A stretch of DNA of 64,000 nt, taken from Altica lythri. Its lineage: Eukaryota > Arthropoda > Insecta > Coleoptera > Chrysomelidae. The position numbers and the translations under genes were made by a program. Shown piece after piece: positions 23,528 through 35,834 of the stretch (its first letter is position 1; each line of letters opens with the position of its first letter). The DNA is taken from assembly GCA_964028335.1 (NCBI GenBank), contig OZ034802.1, positions 63,335,999-63,399,998 of the forward strand, given 5' to 3'. A model generated the notes under the pieces. The model had not been told where the DNA came from and did not search any database. It worked only from the letters and a program-made list of their open reading frames with translations.

Positions 23528-24700
23528 CAGGTTAGTTGAAAAGTTTTGAAAGCAAAACTGAAATCATGTTTCTTTAATGATTTGGTTTTTATATTCAATA
23601 TCATTTCCCTCAGCTTGAACACACTTATTTCAATGATCCTACAGAAATTTTATGCCATCTCTGTAATGATTTTTCGGAAGCTCTGCAAAATATTGTTCCA
23701 CGGCTGCAATAGCTTCTTCATTTGACGAAGAAGAAGTTTCTGAAGAGGCAATAATCGAAGAAAGTGAAATCTGCTGAATAAGGTTGGTGTACAAGCAATT
23801 CGTAATGTAATTCATCCAATTTATCCGCAGTCAACAAACTTGTGTGAACACGCACATTGACTTGGTGAAAAAAGATTGTTTGCTTTATCAACCAGGTCTT
23901 TTTTCACGAAATTTTTTTTATTGAAAGGGGCCAAAAGGGTGCTGTAATATTCAGAGTTAATTGTTTTACTTTTTTTAAGATAGTCAACAAACCCATTTTG
24001 CAATCACAAAAATCTGATGCCATAACCGTTTTTGGCCGATCATTCTGATCTCTTTTGTAGCTGCAGAACCGGCTTCAGTCCACTGTAAACGTTCTTGTTT
24101 CAGTTTAGAATCATGATGGTAAATCCAAGTCCAATCTATAGTTCTAAACATATACACAAAATTGGTTTTATTCTGCATAAAACACTCCAAATTACGCTGA
24201 AAAATTTGTTTTTCATTCAGTTTTTGTTGAATTGTTAACGTGTTAACGAATGTGGCACTAACTTTCCGAACACCTTCATCTAATATGCCTATGGGATCAG
24301 TAATTTCAAGCTTAGTCAAACTTGGATTTTTAGAAACAATATAGACTTGCTTAACGATTTCGGGTGTTGTTGCTCTTTTTGGACATTATCTTCGACGTTT
24401 GTACAACCACGTTTAAACTCATCAATGCATACCCGGAAATGATTCCTTTTTCACCAGTTTTATATAAATTTCTGTTGGTAATAAACCTTTCAAAACAAAG
24501 AAATTTTTCACTTTTTTTTTCATTGTAACAAATACTCTTGCACGTCAATTTCAAATGGCTTTAAAACAAAGAATGAATTATCAAAACAGAATAAAGTTTT
24601 TTGTGTATATAAATAAAAGATACAATATTAAAAGAGCATATACATTTTGATTCCTCTACTGGTTAATAGGTGTCAATTTCAAAACTTTTCAACCAACCCT
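23528..24700 (-). mobile_element. Full-length but inactive mariner with TA target duplication
   Basis: The ends CAGGTTAGTTGAAAAG (left) and AGGGTTGGTTGAAAAG (right, minus strand) are terminal inverted repeats bounded by TA at 23526-23527 and 24701-24702. The length of 1173 bp is normal for a mariner. Minus-strand frames read FRTIDWTWIYHHDSKLKQE (first Asp present) and QWTEAGSAATKEI. Later the second catalytic motif appears as HQVN, so its Asp is lost. Several frameshifts are present. Confidence 0.85.
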
Positions 24701-24702
24701 TA

Positions 24703-25290
24703 TTTTGAACTGTTGTATACGAGTTCGTTATACCTACCATAACGATATAAAGATTTTTAATAATTATTGTTTTTTTACTTTAACATTCAACTTATAGAAA
24801 ACGAGTTGCGATAATTCTTTTATGATTAAAACTTTTTTATGAAAAGGTATTTACGATAAAGTAGCAAAGCAGGATATTACGTATTTTTTTTTAAATTAAC
24901 TTAGAATATGCGTTCAGAAACGATGCGTAAATATTAATGTTATAATCAGTTAATTAAAAGAATGCCAGTTACAATTAAAGTTAAAATATTTAGCACAGAA
25001 ATTTATATAATGGTTGTTTATTTTATACTGAATAATAAATAAGTTACAATTTAATTAAAAAATTAAATTCTAAAAAAACAATAAATATATTAGGAAATTC
25101 TTCTTGAAATTAATTCAAATAAAAAATAAATAAAAGTTTTAAAAAATGATCTCTTCTATTTTGATTACTATGCATAATTTGCATTGGAAATGAATGAAAT
25201 TATTGTTCTACATATATATTTTATTAACCTCGTTTTATCTCTTCATTTTATTTCTGTTGCCTTTCTGGTTTTCAATCTTTGGTAGGAGGA
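24703..25290. other. Intergenic region upstream of CPR-2
   Basis: Very AT-rich. It may hold CPR-2 control elements, but no specific site was recognised apart from the TATA box at 25294. Confidence 0.3.
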
Positions 25291-25293
25291 AAA

Positions 25294-25299
25294 TATAAA
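25294..25299 (+). promoter_or_regulatory. TATA box of CPR-2
   Basis: TATAAA within AAATATAAAACG lies 119 bases upstream of the proposed ATG at 25413. This matches the usual promoter layout of cuticle genes. Confidence 0.5.
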
Positions 25300-25412
25300 A
25301 CGCTAGAATAAGAGGAATTGACCTTTCTGCAATATTTGCCAATGTCGCAATCGGTCAGCTACTAAGTAGGTGATTTTATACTGTTCTATCAAGAGTAATA
25401 AACTGATTTAAA

Positions 25413-28400
25413 ATGAATATTTATTATGGGGTAAGTACCTACCTAATAATAATTATATAATTTGTAAAATCTATAATTAGTCGTTTAAATCTATATGCAA
25501 TTTAAAAATTAATAAAGTCCATCTGGTTTATTAAATAACTACGAGAGCTGATATTTAAAATACTCAGAGAAAGAATATTGAATACATTAAAAATTAAATT
25601 TTTATTATGGAAAACTAGTCTTATAATTAAAATTTGTATTAAAATAAACTTTGAGCTTGATATTTTTTGTTCTATGCACCAACGCTCTTATTTATAGAAA
25701 GGATATTTAATAAACAAAACCTTGTTTAGTAAACAATGATTTATTTGAGATACGTCTCATGAGATTTTTGAAATTGTAGAAATTATACAAACTAGAATAT
25801 ATTGGATAACATCAAGAAAAAAATGGAAAAAATGTCGCATCCAGCAGAAATCAAACCCGTAACCTTTGCCTTTACGCAGCAACGCTCTAATAAGAACTAC
25901 TATGAATGCTTAGTAATTTTTACGCTTTTTGGTCGTTAAATTTAACTCATGTCAAGTGACGCATACTCATTTTCTCCTTAATCACATGTAGCATGATGTT
26001 AATAAGAGAGAGATTTTTTCAAATCGACAATTGAAACATCCAACTCTTAAGTCTTTTTTTTTGGTCCCGTCTTATATTTTTATTTGAATAAAAATAAAGT
26101 TACATACTTAGAGTTTGATGTTTCAATTGTTAGAGAGTACCGCGTACAGCCAAATGTTTCGAGTACGAGTCCTGCTGGATGCGAAATTTTTTCAATTTCT
26201 CCTTAATGTCACTCAATATATGTTACTTTGTATACTTTCTAAAATTTTAAAAATTGCAAAATATGAATTGTTTTAATTTTTTTACAGGTCTATCCTATGT
26301 TGTTAATATCCTGTACATTTTCATATCCAATCTTGTACCAAACCAAGGACAGTATAGTTCTGGATTACACAAACTATCACGCCTTTCAACCTCATGGACA
26401 TGGATCATATTCATTTGGTTACGAAATAGAAGATCCAGAATATCATAATATTCAATATAGAGATGAAGAAAGACAACCTAATGGAACAGTGACAGGAAGC
26501 TATGGATGGGTAAAACCAGATGGTAATATAATAATGGTTAAATATATTGCAGATGAAGGAGGATACAGGTATGATTTCATCCAGATATCCATATCGTAAA
26601 CAGTTTAAAGGATCTACAAACTTATAATTTTGAGACATCTATCAATAGTATTAAGGAGGAATTGAAAGAATGCCATATCAGAGTGTACTCAAACCTACCT
26701 ATAGCTTGGAGCAGGTTTAACCATTTAGACACAGATGCCTCAGTGGTTTATCGGCACATAAGGTCATATCTTAATTCACTTATATCAAGTAAGACACTTA
26801 GGTACTCAATTCCTCCTTAAACAGATATTATAAGTTACTGAGACAGATTTTTTTTAACAAATTGACATTTAAAACATGAAAGTCAGATTTTTGCCCTGTC
26901 CTATATTTTATTTCAGAATTTTAAAAATTCTCGATTTTAAAATAATTAAATTAAAATGTGAACAAAAAGTTGTATGTTGGTACAAATTTTAATAACAAAA
27001 ATTAATTGGCAGAGCGCTTTCGACAATAAGTCATCATCAGTGCTCCTTGTCAGAGACCAGACTGGACAATAGATTAAATGTGAATAGAAACATCCAAAAT
27101 TTTTTAAAAAACAAGACGACGCCATTGTATGCACTCATTTCTTAAGTTTAGTTTGCGTATAAGTTTTTTACCTTTTTGGTATCGTCTTGTTTTTTAAAAA
27201 AATTTTGGATGTTTCTATTCACATTTAATCTATTGTCAAGGAGCACTGATGATGACTTATTGTCGAAACCGCTCTGCCAATTAATTTTTGTTATTAAAAT
27301 TTGTACGAACATACAACTTTTTGTTCACATTTTGATTTTCAATGGTACACACAGCCATTTTGACTTTTTTGTCATTGATTATAATTTAATTACTTAAATT
27401 CTATAAAAATATAAGACAGGCAAAAAAAGTGATTTAAATTTGACTAAACACTAAGGCATTATAACCAAATGGTTAAAGGCGCTACCAGCTGTTGGTCTAA
27501 TTTTTAAAATTCAAAATATCTATGATCAACTTTGACTATACAACCAAACAATGTAGTTTTTGTCATTAAACTTAATCACTTGCTGCTTTATTAATTATTT
27601 CATTTCTAACTCGAATAAATTGAAGTAGGGGAAAGTGGTGTAAAATCGGTAGGTATAGGTACGCTAAGGAAAATATTAGATAAAATGTGTATTTTTAACA
27701 TTATCTTGAACATTATCTTTATAAGATATTTTTTATTACACTTCTAAATCACCTATTAGGACATTAAAATCACAATGTATCCAATCAGCTGATTCCCAAC
27801 CAGTTCAGCCTTCATGGTCCCATTTTTTGCACTTAAGACATTGCACCCATTCTTCACTAGATTGATTTGTTCCATACCTTTCTGTGCAATAAACACACTG
27901 ATCATGTAAAAAACTCTGTTTTTTGAATTTACTAAATTTGCCATGTTAACACTAAATTTAGATTTTTTTGTCATTTTTTTGGCACTATTTTCTTGGAGTT
28001 CTTATTCAAATGGTGATAAAGTAATCACAGCAGTATTACCTCGACTTCTTGGTCCGATCTCGCTTAATTTTAAACAGGGCCACCTGCCAAGTACCAGCTT
28101 TCAAATGCAAACCGGTGCACCTCCAACACAGTTATGAGGTTATACACATAATAAATACAGTCTGATTGAGAACCTCCTTCTGTTTGGCATCCACAGTAAA
28201 ATATAGATCAAAGAATATCAAAGGCAGCGCCCACGGTGATACTACTATTCTTCTGTTGGTAGGATCACTTTGCGCGCTGCCTTTGATATTCTTTGAGCTA
28301 TATTTTACTGGGAATGCTGACGTTTTTGTGAGGACTGGTGAGCAGCGATGCCAACTCTATACCAATTTTTTGGTAGATCTACCGATTAAGGAAGCAATCT

Positions 28401-29146
28401 ACCGATATACCGTTATAATTTTCTTTCATAATTATTTAACTTGTTTGTATCTTAAATTAAACTTACGTATTTTTATTTAATAAACACTTTTTTTAATTTG
28501 CCGCCATTTTTTTAAATCTACCGATTTCTACTTATTTTTTCTGTGTGAATCTACCGATATTAGAAATTTTAGGTTGGCAATGCTGCTAGTGAATGAAAAA
28601 TACATACCGTTAGTTCAATATTTACAAAAAAACAACTTCAGATTCTGATTCCTGTGGGTAGAAAACATAAATGACCCTTTCTCGTTTACCCTTCTAAAAA
28701 TTTTTGAAGATTTTATACCTTTTTCATTGGACTGCACTCATGTCTTCGAACTTTGACAAACTATTCAATATGGCGAAATGCTGTGACCAAAGTCCGAGAA
28801 AATTTGAATCACATCAGAGTGCTATGTCTTGATTTTACCCCAATACCCGGTTTTGGACTAATCATCCCTAATATATATTTTTTTCAGGGTTAAAGTGGAA
28901 AACTCAGATGGTCAACTACGACTGAAATCCAACGAAGAGACACGATCAACAGAAATGCAGAATGCTCTAAATAATTTAGACTTATATAAAAAACAGTCAC
29001 TTCAAGAACAACATTATAGACCTATAGATCTTGTGTATTCAAATCAACTGAAAAAACCCAATAATTATATATCAAATCATTTAAATAATGAAGAACTTAA
29101 ATTTAATATTGAACCGAATAGAATTTATTTGTATAATAATGTATAA
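25413..29146 (+). CDS. Cuticular protein, CPR family RR-1-like (CPR-2), 3 exons
   Basis: Secreted cuticle protein with a chitin-binding Rebers-Riddiford domain. Exons 25413-25430 (MNIYYG, donor GTAAGT), 26288-26568 (acceptor TTTACAG) and 28888-29146 (acceptor TTTTTTCAG) join with phases 0 and 2 to give 185 residues. The N-terminus (MNIYYG-VYPMLLISCTFSYPILYQ) reads as a signal peptide. The RR core runs HGSYSFGYEIEDPEY, then VTGSYGWVKPDG and YIADEGGYR at the end of exon 2, and is completed across the splice by VKVENSDG. The GYRV junction is what RR-1-like proteins show, and it strongly supports exon 3. The C-terminal 80 residues are Asn/Leu/Tyr-rich and low in complexity, ending YLYNNV. Intron 2 (2.3 kb) contains a foldback with hammerhead-like motifs, a pogo-like remnant and two hairpin repeats. 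RR-1 proteins are usually linked to softer cuticle; any tissue assignment here is inference. Confidence 0.88.
25835..25920 (-). mobile_element. tRNA-derived SINE copy 3
   Basis: The minus strand reads TTATTAGAGCGTTGC, then GGTTACGGGTTTGATTTC, then GATGCGACATTTTTTCC. It lies in intron 1 of CPR-2. Confidence 0.5.
26120..26205 (+). mobile_element. tRNA-derived SINE copy 4
   Basis: It reads TTAGAGAGTACCGCG, then a B-box-like TTCGAGTACGAGTCC, then GATGCGAAATTTTTTCAATT. It lies opposite copy 3 and just before exon 2 of CPR-2. Confidence 0.5.
26953..27333. mobile_element. Foldback element with hammerhead-like motifs in both arms
   Basis: Arms of about 165 bp start AAAATGTGAACAAAAAG and end with the reverse complement, separated by about 60 bases. 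The right arm reads CTGATGA (27246-27252), a GAC/GTC mini-stem and GAAACCGCTC (27264-27273). The left arm on the minus strand reads CTGATGA (27040-27034) and GAAAGCGCTC (27021-27012). The left arm has a 12-base insertion relative to the right. Confidence 0.7.
27756..28060 (-). pseudogene. Pogo/jerky-like transposase C-terminus with PHD-like cysteines
   Basis: Minus-strand frames read NTAVITLSPFE, then DQCVYCTERYGTNQSSEEW and VQCLKCKKWDHEG with a stop in place of a following Cys. This Cys pattern is a PHD-like finger seen at the end of jerky/Tigger-like transposases. Stops make it non-functional. It lies in intron 2 of CPR-2. Confidence 0.5.
28191..28309. repeat. Long hairpin, arms of about 40 bp
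   Basis: The left arm CAGTAAAATATAG...TCAAAGGCAGCGC pairs with GCGCTGCCTTTGA...CTATATTTTACTG, with one or two mismatches and about 40 bases between. It could be a small MITE or a hairpin RNA; it lies within the CPR-2 primary transcript. Confidence 0.55.
28342..28590. mobile_element. MITE-like repeat with CTACCGAT motifs
   Basis: Imperfect inverted ends AGCAGCGATGCCAACTCTA and its counterpart TAGGTTGGCAATGCTGCT bound about 250 bp. The phrase CTACCGAT occurs four times inside. Confidence 0.5.
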
Positions 29147-29944
29147 TTTTTAAGTAATATATTTATTATTTATTTTCTATTTATTGAAAAATATATTATA
29201 CAAAAACAGATTTTATTTTTATTTTCCTGATACTTTTAATTCTAGGAGCAAATGTTTATAAATTTCTGAAGTTGAAACATTTTGCATTTAATTAAAAGAG
29301 AAAATACAAATAATTCAAAAATGAGAAAATAATAAAAAATGTTCTTTTTGCGTAACAATTACATCCTCCCACACACAGACAACTGTAAGACTTTCTTTAG
29401 ATTACAAATAAAATTTCAACGTTAATATCCTAATAAAATTGCAGAGAGTGGACTTCCGATCAACGCGATTAGATATATAATCTTTTTTTCAAAATTTTAT
29501 AGATTTTTGTCACGTTTTTGAAGTACCTAGTTAAATTACTCAGATAGTCAGTCATGGTATTGAACTTCATATAGTGTTTCAAAACATTAAATTTAATTGT
29601 ATTGTTTGAATAGAAATTAGACAATTTTCTGCATGCAGTCAGTTGTTAAATGTTAACTATTTGATTTGATTGAAGATTGCGTAGAGAAACGAATGGAACT
29701 GAAAAAATTACGCTACAATAGATTCATACATAGTTATTAATAGGTTTGCTGCTGTTAATTGTATAATGAAAGTCATGTTGTAACTGTAATTTATAAGATG
29801 AAATATTGAATGTAATATTTTGTTGTAAGAAAATCTGTATATCAAAGCTGGATATTTTACAATTGCTTTGTTTCAAAAATGTAAAATAACTATTTAATAA
29901 TTTAATTATTATAGATATTTTCTACGTGGTTTTTATTTTTTTTT
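29147..29944. other. Intergenic region downstream of CPR-2
   Basis: AT-rich; apart from candidate polyadenylation signals nothing is recognised. Confidence 0.3.
29331..29336 (+). terminator. Possible polyadenylation signal of CPR-2
   Basis: AATAAA occurs 185 bases after the CPR-2 stop codon. Another occurs near 29407, so the choice is uncertain. Confidence 0.3.
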
Positions 29945-30245
29945 ATGTCCTCGTAGGTATAGACCTAAATACAAATGTACCGAGAACATCTATTGGGGCA
30001 GAAGGGACAATTTATTAATTTGGGATTTAAAGGCCTGCAAGTTAGGACGAGTGGGGAAGACGTGGGGAGGTAAGGAGTTCCACAATCTGGAGACCCTGGG
30101 GATGAAGGAACGATCGAATCGATCCGTTCTCGATGTCGGGCACTCAACAGTATAAGGGTGCATGGAGTTGGCACGTCGCGTTGCTCTGGCTGGTCTGGCA
30201 AGTGGAGGCATTATAGAGCGGAGTTGAAATATCAAACTTTTAATC
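29945..30245 (-). mobile_element. 5'-truncated jockey/CR1-like LINE, 3' end
   Basis: The minus strand encodes RANSMHPYTVECPTSRTDRF, then IPRVSRLWNSLPPHVFP and FKSQINKLSLLPQ, the C-terminus of a LINE reverse transcriptase. It is nearly identical to the 3' end at 53430-53720. Both stop at the phrase GTCCTCGTAGGTATAGACC, next to a T-run (the copy's A-tail). Confidence 0.8.
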
Positions 30246-30404
30246 ACTGTTACATATAACATTAGTTCATTTTTTTAATGTTATATTTTTGTATAATTTC
30301 TTAGCTTTAGAAATTCCATGATAGATTTGGTTTCGGTCTCCTAACGAAATCGATATAATAAAACTGTAAATTAAAAATTCGGTACATTAAAGATATTTAA
30401 AAAA

Positions 30405-31273
30405 TAATTAGCGGGGGGTGTTACTACATCGATATAGAACCCAAAAATTTGGCTAGATTTTTTTGTCTGTCTGTATGTTTGTGCGCGCATCACATAAAAA
30501 CTATTGATCCGATTTGAATGCGGTTTTCACAGATGTATTTGTCTTCTTTCGGCTTAACATCTGGTGTATAAAAATTTCTCCCACCACCCGTTCAACGGGG
30601 TGGGGAGAGACATTTTTATACAACAATATCGATATGGAACCCAAAAATGTGATTAGAATTTTTTTGTCTGTCTATCTGTCTGTATGTTTGTGCGTGCATC
30701 ACATGAAAACTACTGATTTGATTCAAATGTGGTTTTCACAGATGTTTTTGTCTTCTTTGAACTTAACATCTGGGGTATAAAAATTTGTCCACCCACTTCT
30801 TTAACGGGACAATAGAGGAGCTCAGATTTTGTATAAAAGTAACTCATTGATCCATTTAAAAATACCATTGAAATAATACTCAACATGCATACATACGTGT
30901 CATACTTTAGTTTTGATATTCGAAACTAGATGGCGCTACGAGGTTATTAAAACGCGCTATCGTTGCTTTTTTATCGCAAGTACATATACAAATGACTTAC
31001 AAATTACTATATCCTACAGATGATTAAATCCAATGTAGAACAGTCATAGAAAAATATTATAAGATATTATTATCAAAATCTGTTCAGTGATTGACTGACA
31101 AACATGAAATTTTAAATAAAAAAATTAAAAGTAGTTAAGCCGGACTTATTTTACTAAGGATATAGGTACCTACAGAATGATTAAGATTAAATTTTTATAC
31201 GTAAAATAGACAGTCATTAAATATAATGTGATTGTCCCAATTCCACGCGGGCAAAGCCGCGGGTAAGAGCTAG
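30405..31273 (+). mobile_element. Helitron, non-autonomous (3' end clear, 5' end uncertain)
   Basis: The 3' end shows a GC-rich hairpin (CGCGGGC AAA GCCGCG, about 31246-31261) and then CTAG followed by T at 31270-31274, the usual Helitron terminus. Inside are two tandem units of about 205 bp with TTTTTTGTCTGTCTGT and GGTTTTCACAGATG (near 30458 and 30660). The start is an estimate. Confidence 0.55.
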
Positions 31274-31779
31274 TCAAATATAAGAGGACACAAAAAAGTG
31301 AGTTTGTTGTTTTAATTGTTGATTTAATAATAATTTGTCTGTCAGTAACGTCATGGTAGGTTTACATGCTTGGCAAGTCGAGACAGGCTTCCACAAACAC
31401 AAGCATGTAAATTAATAGGTATATTAAGAATATATTTTCAAATACATAACATACTATTGACATTGATTGATTCAAGCAAAGTCGTTTAAATATTATCTAC
31501 CAATTTAAATATAGAAATGTGCATAATCCTTAGTCAATTTTGATTGATTATTTAAAAAAAGGAGTCAACAATGTAGTCTATTATTGTGTGGCAAGAACTG
31601 GGGTCTGAACCCCAAAATGAACCTTTGGTTGCATACACAACTGTTAACCTATGGTTCAACGGAATGGTGGAGTAGAACGCTGCAGTCCCTGGCGATCAGG
31701 TAGCTGGAAAGCATTCAATGACAGCCATGTCTGAATGTTACAGGTGCTATAGAGACCTCCCCAACAGACGCAATACAGG

Positions 31780-32700
31780 TTCTGTTTAACCTACCACCAT
31801 TGCATATCTACATACAGGGCGAGGCTTCGGTAACTGCTCACAGGATTATAGAGTTAAAGCGGATCAAATAATGAGCATATCTTTGGATAGGATAGCCCCC
31901 AGATATAACTTTGCGAGAAACTTTCCAGGACAAATATGGGAATGGGACTCATGGAACAATGGCCTTCCAATCCAAGGAGAGTCAATCTGGTATACCGATA
32001 GCTCACAGACTGAGAAAGGCACATGGTCAGGTATATATAGTAGAGGACACAGGATAAAAGTCCGACTATGTCTAGGTGCATATGCCACAGTGTTTTAGGC
32101 TAAAGTAATGGCCATACAACACTATGCAACGGAAATCGTAAGTGAAGGCATAACGGGTAACACCGTAGTCATATACTCGCACAGCCAAGCAGCTCTTAAG
32201 GCGATAGTCTGGACACAAATAAGCTTACAGCTAGTGTGGGACTGTGTGAGGGCTCCGAAACATGCCGCAAGTCAAAATTCTCTGACACTGGCATGGATAC
32301 CAGGAGACTCGAGGTTTCGAGGCAATGAGAAGGGTGATGAATTGGCACGGGCGGGAGCTAATACCCCAATGATTGGCCCAGAACCATTTGGCGGAGTTGC
32401 TGACAAATTCAGAAAGGCAGCTATTTAAAAATTGTTGCTAGAGAAGGCCCAGAACTGGTGGGAAAAATTACCGGGCAAGCGACACGCTAAATTCTTCATG
32501 GGCCACTCAGCGAAGGTTACTGTTGAGCTGCTATCATAAAAGAGAAACGATGTTAGAATGATTGTCAGTCTCTTGACAGAACATTGTAGGCTCAGAAAAC
32601 ACATGAGGCAGCTGAACTTAGCAGATAAAAACATCTATCGATATGCCAAGAGGAGGAGGAAACAGGTATATATAGTAGACAGATGAGGAACCGGCAGCTC
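31780..32700 (+). mobile_element. I-like LINE, RNase H and 3' region, degenerate
   Basis: Frames read IWYTDSSQTEKGTWSG, LGAYATVF, VVIYSHSQAALKAI (the catalytic Asp of SDSQAA is His here), LAWIPGDSRFRGNEKGDELA and LTEHCRLRKHMRQL. Several key RNase H residues are lost, so this is a dead copy. Upstream sequence to 31660 may belong to it. Confidence 0.75.
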
Positions 32701-32814
32701 CAATGCTATTAAGTCTCATTAAGAGGGCAGGGCTCTAATCCTATTCTAGAGATAATGGGTATTCACAATAGATCTGCAAAGGTCGCAGTGATACAGGCTA
32801 ACAGCCAACATAAT

Positions 32815-32855
32815 ATACATTTATCTATCTGATTCTATCTATCTATCTCAGGAGT
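32815..32855 (+). repeat. (TATC)n microsatellite
   Basis: Interrupted TATC repeats close the LINE copy, perhaps derived from its tail. Confidence 0.6.
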
Positions 32856-32859
32856 CAAA

Positions 32860-34020
32860 TTACTCAAACCTTCTTTTGAGATCTACAAACAGGAGAAAGT
32901 CATTAAGAGTAAGATTTGAAGAATACACTAAATTTGAAAGCAATTCGTAACCTTATGCAGTTTTCACACATTTTTCACTGACATGGTGCATTGCCTTGTT
33001 AAAAAAACATTTCTTTCTTTTTTAAAAAGGAACGTTTTTTCTTTAAATACTATAAAATAATTGGTATCCATGGTTTGGTTTTTTCAAAGTAACTAATGAA
33101 CTTTGCGTGTCCCATAAAACAATCGCCCTAAACTTGCCAGTAGCCTAATGCGTCTTTTTATGTTGCTTTCGAGTCCTTATTCACGCTTTGGAAAAGTTAA
33201 TTTTTATTATGTTAGAGTATCGCTAAACATTGCAGTTTATCATCAACGTATTTAAATCGTTTTTAAGTTACAAATTTTCCGATCAATTTCACTTTACGGT
33301 CATTTATAAAACATGATCGTCTTTGATGCTCATTTTGTCTAATTTAAAATTTACAAACCACTTCTCAGCGGTTAAATTCCTGGTCAGAGCCGAATAATGT
33401 TTATCAGGTCAAGCCTTGGCATGAACAGTATTTTTTACATCAAAAAACAATGCTTTATTATCAGAATATTTTTGTTTATATTTGTGCGCAACTCGACTTT
33501 AGAAACCTGCTTCTACAATAAATAAAGCACAACTAGAGTAAGATTTGTATTTGAATGTATTAAAAATAAAAATTAATAAAAATTAATTTACATTTACACA
33601 TATTTAATATCATTCTTAACTATAAATATAAGTGTAAACAGACCACCAACAACTTTTATAAAACGGTTTGAAACTGATTATACATCCATAATTCTCTTAC
33701 TTTACGAGCTATATACGATATTAAACAAGCTTGTTTAAATGTAGTAAATAGTTAACAACTAGTCCCGCATCAATTTAAAGGCTATTTGATACTTCATTTT
33801 CAGGTCTATCACCATAAACAACCCACACTGTCTTAATGGTGATTGTTTATTCATAAAAATATATGGTTAGTACCGTTTGTTGTTAGTCTTGATAAAAATA
33901 AAACTTAAACGACTTTTTATCCTAAAGAATATAACAAATTAAAAATTAATCTAAAATATTTGTTTCATAATATTTAACAAAATTTAATCTGATGCTTTAA
34001 AATCTCTATTTTATATTTAC
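32860..34020. other. Intergenic AT-rich region
   Basis: No frame, repeat or RNA was recognised. Confidence 0.3.
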
Positions 34021-34049
34021 GTTTCCATCCAAAACAGAAGAGAAGAGCA

Positions 34050-35830
34050 TGAGATGATTCTAAGACGCTCCCTTTTCAGACTGTTGGTGACAACGCAAAT
34101 GCTAATTATGATAAATCTGTACACAAACTATTAAGATCATCAAAAAGCCTAGCAAGGAAAATATTCACCTATAACAAAATTAAATGGGCTATAAACAGCC
34201 TTAAGCCCTCTCTTGGAGAAGATGGCATATTTCCAACGCTATTACATCAGGGCATTTATATTCTAATCTCTCACCTAACAAGAATATCAAGGATTAGTTT
34301 TATTGTGGAAAAAAAATTTAAAAGATATATTTTAAACAAACGTTTTTTCTACTAAAAAGTATGGATGAATTCCTGACACAGGAAAAACTAATTATCTATC
34401 AAAGATATCATTGCACCAGAAACAATTTGCGTGTTACCTAGCAAATCAATAACAGCTGCCTTCCATTATCTCATAAGAGACCTTAAAAAGAATATTGACA
34501 TGATGGAAGTGGCTTAATGTGCTTTTATAGATGGTAAGGAAGCATTTTAATAACAACCCATATGATTCTATTAACGCTGTTGCAACAAAAATAAGTATGA
34601 AACTTCCTACTTGCTAAATACCAAGAAAGTAGTTACCAACTTTAAAGATCAATCAACTACCATAAAAGCAGTACTGTGGTAAATGGTAGTTGATGATCTC
34701 ATAGCAAAGCTTAAAAAAAAACAACGCAACAAAAGGCAATTATAGAATTGCAAAAGGTGTAAAGACTCGCTTATATAGGGATCACTGGAGCAATGAAATC
34801 GTGTCCTAGTGCAGCCTTGGAGGTAATTCTGGAGCAACCTACCTACATTTCTATGTAAAGAGGATTGCTCTGGAAAGTGCCTATGAATAAAAAAAGGACT
34901 AAGTCTCTGGCAATCTCACAGAACATCATGGGATTCTACGGGTCGCAGTAACCCAGTCCATGCCAAGATGCCTGCAGTCAATACACCTATCTCTAAAACG
35001 AAATTCCAAAATTATGTTAGTACACAAAACTAACTTACTAAGTAAGTCCTTACTTAGTATTCTAATGGGTCTAAAACACTCAAGAGAGTAGGTGTAGAAA
35101 TTACAGGTCCTGACGTTAGGCTCTCAACAGCCCTGGGAAACACTTCAAAGATTTTCCAAGCAGTGCTTTTAGCAATAGACTTCTGTGCAGAGGAGTGTAT
35201 CAATAAACGACACAATTCACCCAGAATATTTATTGCTGTCGATAATAAAGCTGCTTTAAAGGTTGTAAATCTACACGTTCGAGTCCAAAAACAGACTGTA
35301 ACTGCAAAAACTCTTTTAAACTACTGGTTAAACACAAAATGGTAATTTTGCTGTGAATACAATAGCATTAAAAGATTACTGATAATCTCGCAAAAAAATG
35401 TGCTTGTATTTCTTTTATCAGACCTGAATCTTTCTGTAGCATGTCAAAATGCCGCATTATGAATAAAATTTCGTAATTGGGTAAAGAAACTCAGTTCAGC
35501 ATACGGAAAAATCTTTCTAGACCAAATACAATAAGGTTAAGGGGTTAAGATGGCCTTCACTGTGCTACTTTAAATTACTTTGAGAGCTTCAAAAACCTTG
35601 ACTCAAAGTAAGTGCAGAAATTTTTACAGGACACTATCCACTGAGGTGGCATCACTATAAAATGGACAAAGTGGATAGTACAACATGCAAATTCTATAAG
35701 TATGCAGATGAAACAGCTGAACATAATATATTCAATAACTGCATAGTAATTGTCCGCCAACGAGAGGTCTTCTTAGAGCCTATTTACGTTTCAAACGTAC
35801 ATCTTAAGTGAATAAGTTTTTTAAAAGTCT
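34050..35830 (+). mobile_element. I-like LINE, reverse transcriptase to zinc knuckle, degenerate
   Basis: In order, frames read WAINSLKPSLGEDGIFPTLL, SKSITAAFHYLIRDL, CAFIDGKEAF (first catalytic Asp region), VVDDLIAKL, then TALGNTSKIFQAVLLAIDFC and IAVDNKAALKVV (RNase H). The end reads CKFYKYADETAEHNIFNNC (zinc knuckle). Stops and shifts are frequent. The order shows one old, nearly collinear copy. Confidence 0.7.
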
Positions 35831-35834
35831 AAAT

